A DNA stretch of 64,000 nt, from contig NC_079886.1 in the NCBI RefSeq assembly GCF_029227915.1, forward strand, positions 22,234,501 to 22,298,500, in the 5' to 3' direction. Positions 61,318-64,000 of this stretch are shown piece by piece; position 1 is the first letter of the stretch, and every line of letters begins with the position of its first letter. The DNA is from Hydractinia symbiolongicarpus. Taxonomy: Eukaryota; Cnidaria; Hydrozoa; Anthoathecata; Hydractiniidae. The notes beneath the pieces are model-generated. The model had not been told where the DNA came from and ran no database searches. It saw only the letters and a list, made by a program, of their open reading frames with translations. Position numbers and translations under genes: made by a program.

Positions 61318-62855
61318 GAGATGATCACAATGATGATGACGATGATGATGATGACGTAGTAATAGTGGTAATAATAATATTATTAAATGCAAATGCACAA
61401 ATTTGTAATGTAGTATAAATGTGTGAAAAAAAATAGAATATATATTAAGTTTAACCATTCCACCAGCGCGTTGGAAAATTCATTTGAAATTTTTTGCTAC
61501 CGTTCTTCTACAAATAATAGAAACAAAACGAATAATGCAATTAAAGGTTTTATTAAATAACCAAACGCTAAAGTTTTTTCCCCTGAAATATTATTAGTCT
61601 ATTATATTCATTTCCCACACAAGAATTAAGGAAATCTGCGAAACAATAACTTATCTGATTTTAATAACCATATTCGTCTTTTTTAGAGTAGTTCTCAGCT
61701 TCAAAACATCCTAGACTACAACTTCGTTTCCAGGGCAGTTTCTGATTAAACAATTAATCATGTTTTCTTAATTAAACGATGCAAAATTTGACTTAGACGC
61801 AATATTACGTATGCTCTGTGTTTTAAAGGCTCAACTGTTCCTTACTTGTTACTTGTTGACTATCTACAAAGAAAGACCAAATTTACAATTAGTTTGCTTT
61901 CTCAATTAAACTGGTGCGTCAAAAGAATTCAAACTTCCATTGTAATTACGTAAGAGTAAAGCATTCCTCTCCAAGCACCATCCTTCTAAAGGTTTTAAGA
62001 CGCTAACCAACGTAAAAAGTCGGTTGGTGCTTTACGGAGGATGAGAAGGAAGATGTTAAAAAGTTGTGGAAATAAGGTGGCTAGGTAGGAACTTTCTGTT
62101 TTGCATAACCCATAGATTAAATCGGCAGCTGTGATGTAGAAGAAAACCAAACACTTTGCCAATTACCCGCTGTTAGTTGAACCAGAAAAGTTACCAAATA
62201 AACCAGCTCTTCATATTCTTTTTCCTTCGACGTTGTTCGCGATGCGCTTTTTAAACGTTTCCACATCGCTTCCTTAGCCTTGTATATCGTTGTTTTCCAC
62301 GTACAGTAGACGTCCGTTAATTCGAACACGCAAGGAACTAAATTATTTGTTCGAATTAACAGAAGTGCAGAAAAAACAAGAATTTTAACATTTGCTTGAA
62401 GGTTTTATACTAATATAACCTTATTACAACTTTACTACAACTTTTTATAAATTTCTTTTACCGTTGTTTGGCGATAGGCAAGGCCTCCAAATTCCTTGTA
62501 AACTTCATTTTATTGGAAATGCCAATTTAATTGATAAATCTTTTTTCTTTTCTATACTGAGGACGGGTGCCTTAAAAATGCCAAAAGGGATTCTTGGGAA
62601 GAGGTTGACCAAAAAGGCAAAAGTGGAGTTTGGGGCAAAACTTTTAAGAAGATTCGATTGACACGGATTGTTTTCGACCCTCTTGCTGTGCCTAACACAA
62701 TAAGCTTCGCGCGTATATTTTTGGGGCACGATGTTTTCATTCGGAACTAAAAGTCATCTCTCACCCCCATGTTAACAGAACTGGCGGGAAGGTGAGCAGC
62801 AAAGTTTGTGAAGATCAGAAATTTTAGTCACTGCACTGCTTTTATCACATTAAGG
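61318..62855. other. Intergenic DNA after the fibrinogen-related gene
   Basis: A GATGATGAC-type run (61319-61360) directly follows the stop codon. An ACAGTAGACGTCCGTTAATTC segment at about 62304-62324 resembles a Tigger-like terminus, but no partner end was found. A GACTACAACTTCGTTTCCAGGG string near 61713-61735 resembles the 21737 MITE end. No further gene is supported. Confidence 0.35.
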
Positions 62856-62871
62856 ATGGCCGTTGGTTCAG
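62856..62871 (+). CDS. Possible first coding exon of a gene running rightward
   Basis: ATGGCCGTTGGTTCAG is followed at once by GTGAGT, a strong donor, in a context (AAGGATGG) favourable for translation start. Only five codons are visible and no next exon can be identified among the LINE sequences to the right. This is a weak call. Confidence 0.25.
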
Positions 62872-63059
62872 GTGAGTCAAAATACATCTTACGTTTTAAT
62901 TTCATTAATCTGTAATCTAATACTAACCAAACCGAATTGACAGAACAGAAGACTATCAAGGGTTATTAAAAGTAAAACCGAAATGGTAGTGATTTATATA
63001 GCTATGTTTTCACTAATTTATTTTCAAAAATCCTTTTAAGCCACTTCATTTCAACTTTA

Positions 63060-63990
63060 AATTAAATGTTAATGGTACAAGAATCTATCCCAGCAGTGAT
63101 CAAGTCAAATATCTTGGAATCATTCTAGACTCTGACCTAAGCTGGAAATCACAAATTAATAAGACCATTATTAGTCTAAAGAAAGCTAATGAAGCTCTAG
63201 CCAAAATCCGTCACCTTGTCCCCAAAAATATACTCCTGCTGATTTACTATGCCATCTTTTATTCACATATTTTATAAGTTCACAAGTTTGGGGTCAAAAA
63301 AGTTATCGTACACATCATATTGAAATTCTCCAAAATCATGCTATCCGACTCATTCCTTTTGGAACTCCCTACACACCACTAGATGATGTGCATAATTTAC
63401 ATGGCTAGCCTCACAAATATCGAGGGATATACCCTGTCTATTATTTCCAGAGGAGGGGCCATGGCTTAGATGGACAGTCCTAGAGTATTTAATGCTCATT
63501 TTGAGCGACACAGACCCAATTAGGGCCCGCGCTCTACTAGACAACTCCCGGCAACATCCAACGGCCCACACAGTGTTCCATCTTCCCAATTTCCCTCACA
63601 TGGCTTGGGTTAACCCGGGGCTATGGTAACATTCACTCGCCCATGTTGAATCGCCGTCAAGAGGAATCGAACCCGGTCTCCCGCACAGAGTACGAGAGCT
63701 ATAACCACTAATCTACGGCGCCACTCAGTTGACTCTACTCCAATCTCGGACTTCTCAAGTTTCCCGACGTGATCTCTATCCAAAATATTTTTTTCTGCAC
63801 AACTTAGCTCATAATAGCCTTCCTGACACTATCAAAGATACTTTTTCCATTAACTTTTCTCATGATCAACACACTCGTGCTGATCAACAAGGGCTTTTAA
63901 AATTACCTTTTGTTTTTTCAACATCATTTGGGAAAAAGTCTATTAGATTTCACTCTTAAAAATCGTGGAATTAGGTACAAAAATCTTTTC
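63060..63990 (+). mobile_element. LINE reverse-transcriptase 3' fragment, interrupted by a SINE
   Basis: Plus-strand pieces encode QVKYLGIILDSDLSWKSQIN and ANEALAKIRHLVPKN, then RRDLYPKYFFLHNLAHNSLP and PFVFSTSFGKKSIRFHS, typical of the end of CR1/Jockey-like ORF2. A stop and frame change near 63277 show decay. A SINE at 63405-63727 separates the two parts. The fragment may continue past the window. Confidence 0.75.
63405..63727 (-). mobile_element. tRNA-derived SINE inserted in the LINE fragment
   Basis: The minus strand starts GAGTGGCGCCGTAGATTAGT, giving an A-box-like TAGATTAGTGGTTA (63702-63715), and has a B-box GGGTTCGATTCC (63661-63673). The body continues about 250 bp toward 63405. 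Spacing of the boxes fits a tRNA-derived RNA polymerase III promoter. It differs in body sequence from the SINE at 48969-49254. Confidence 0.75.
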
Positions 63991-64000
63991 CTTTTCGACT

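Noticed and set aside
62304-62361. Tigger-like terminus (CCGTTAATTCGAAC)
   Set aside because: Only a local hairpin-like partner (TTCGAATTAAC) was found; no second end or TA-flanked element could be placed.
63661-63727. tRNA gene suggested by A and B boxes
   Set aside because: No cloverleaf pairing was seen; the boxes belong to a SINE head inserted in a LINE.

Overview
The window is an AT-rich stretch of an animal genome. Genes have many short, GT-AG-bounded exons, and transposable elements of several classes are nested in introns and between genes. The gene content (small secreted VWC proteins, a chromo-like C2H2 protein, an AGAP-type ArfGAP and a fibrinogen-related secreted protein) and the cnidarian-style Polinton suggest a non-bilaterian metazoan, most likely a cnidarian, possibly hydrozoan. 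The species assignment is inference; no rRNA, tRNA gene or mitochondrial marker is present.

Left third (1-24.3 kb): three paralogous minus-strand genes encode small secreted proteins (166-168 residues). Each has five exons with phases 0-1-1-1: a signal-peptide exon, a tiny linker exon, a half-VWC exon, a full ten-cysteine VWC exon and a short terminal exon. They lie at 297-1875 (A), 14970-19918 (B) and 22843-24319 (C). A decayed 10.85-kb Polinton/Maverick-like virus-like element (3828-14680, 72-bp terminal inverted repeats) separates A from B. It carries remnants of a capsid-like protein, integrase, packaging ATPase, HNH protein, protein-primed-type DNA polymerase B and several small membrane proteins. 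A pogo/Tc5-like DNA transposon (15126-17488) sits in the last intron of B.

Middle (25.8-36.3 kb): a six-exon minus-strand gene for a 652-residue protein with an N-terminal chromo-like domain, seven C2H2 zinc fingers, a basic stretch and an acidic/glutamine-rich tail. Its first intron (6.9 kb) holds a LINE in reverse orientation that was itself interrupted by a hAT-like DNA element flanked by a 6-bp duplication.

Right half (39.4-54.8 kb): an 18-exon plus-strand gene for an 858-residue AGAP (centaurin-gamma) protein: GTPase-like domain, split PH domain, ArfGAP zinc finger and ankyrin region. It is divergent from the zinc-finger gene. Its introns hold a 128-bp tandem repeat, a second pogo-like element and a tRNA-derived SINE. 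Downstream are a broken DIRS-type retroelement (gag, RT, RNase H, tyrosine recombinase) with a TTAA-flanked, G/C-homopolymer-rich MITE inserted in its recombinase, then an intact single-exon gene for a secreted PAN/fibrinogen-like protein (60400-61317). The window ends with a LINE fragment carrying another tRNA-derived SINE.

The host genes do not form an operon. The clearest biology is the tandem secreted-VWC family, with its conserved exon architecture and C-terminal motif, and the layered history of element insertion around it.
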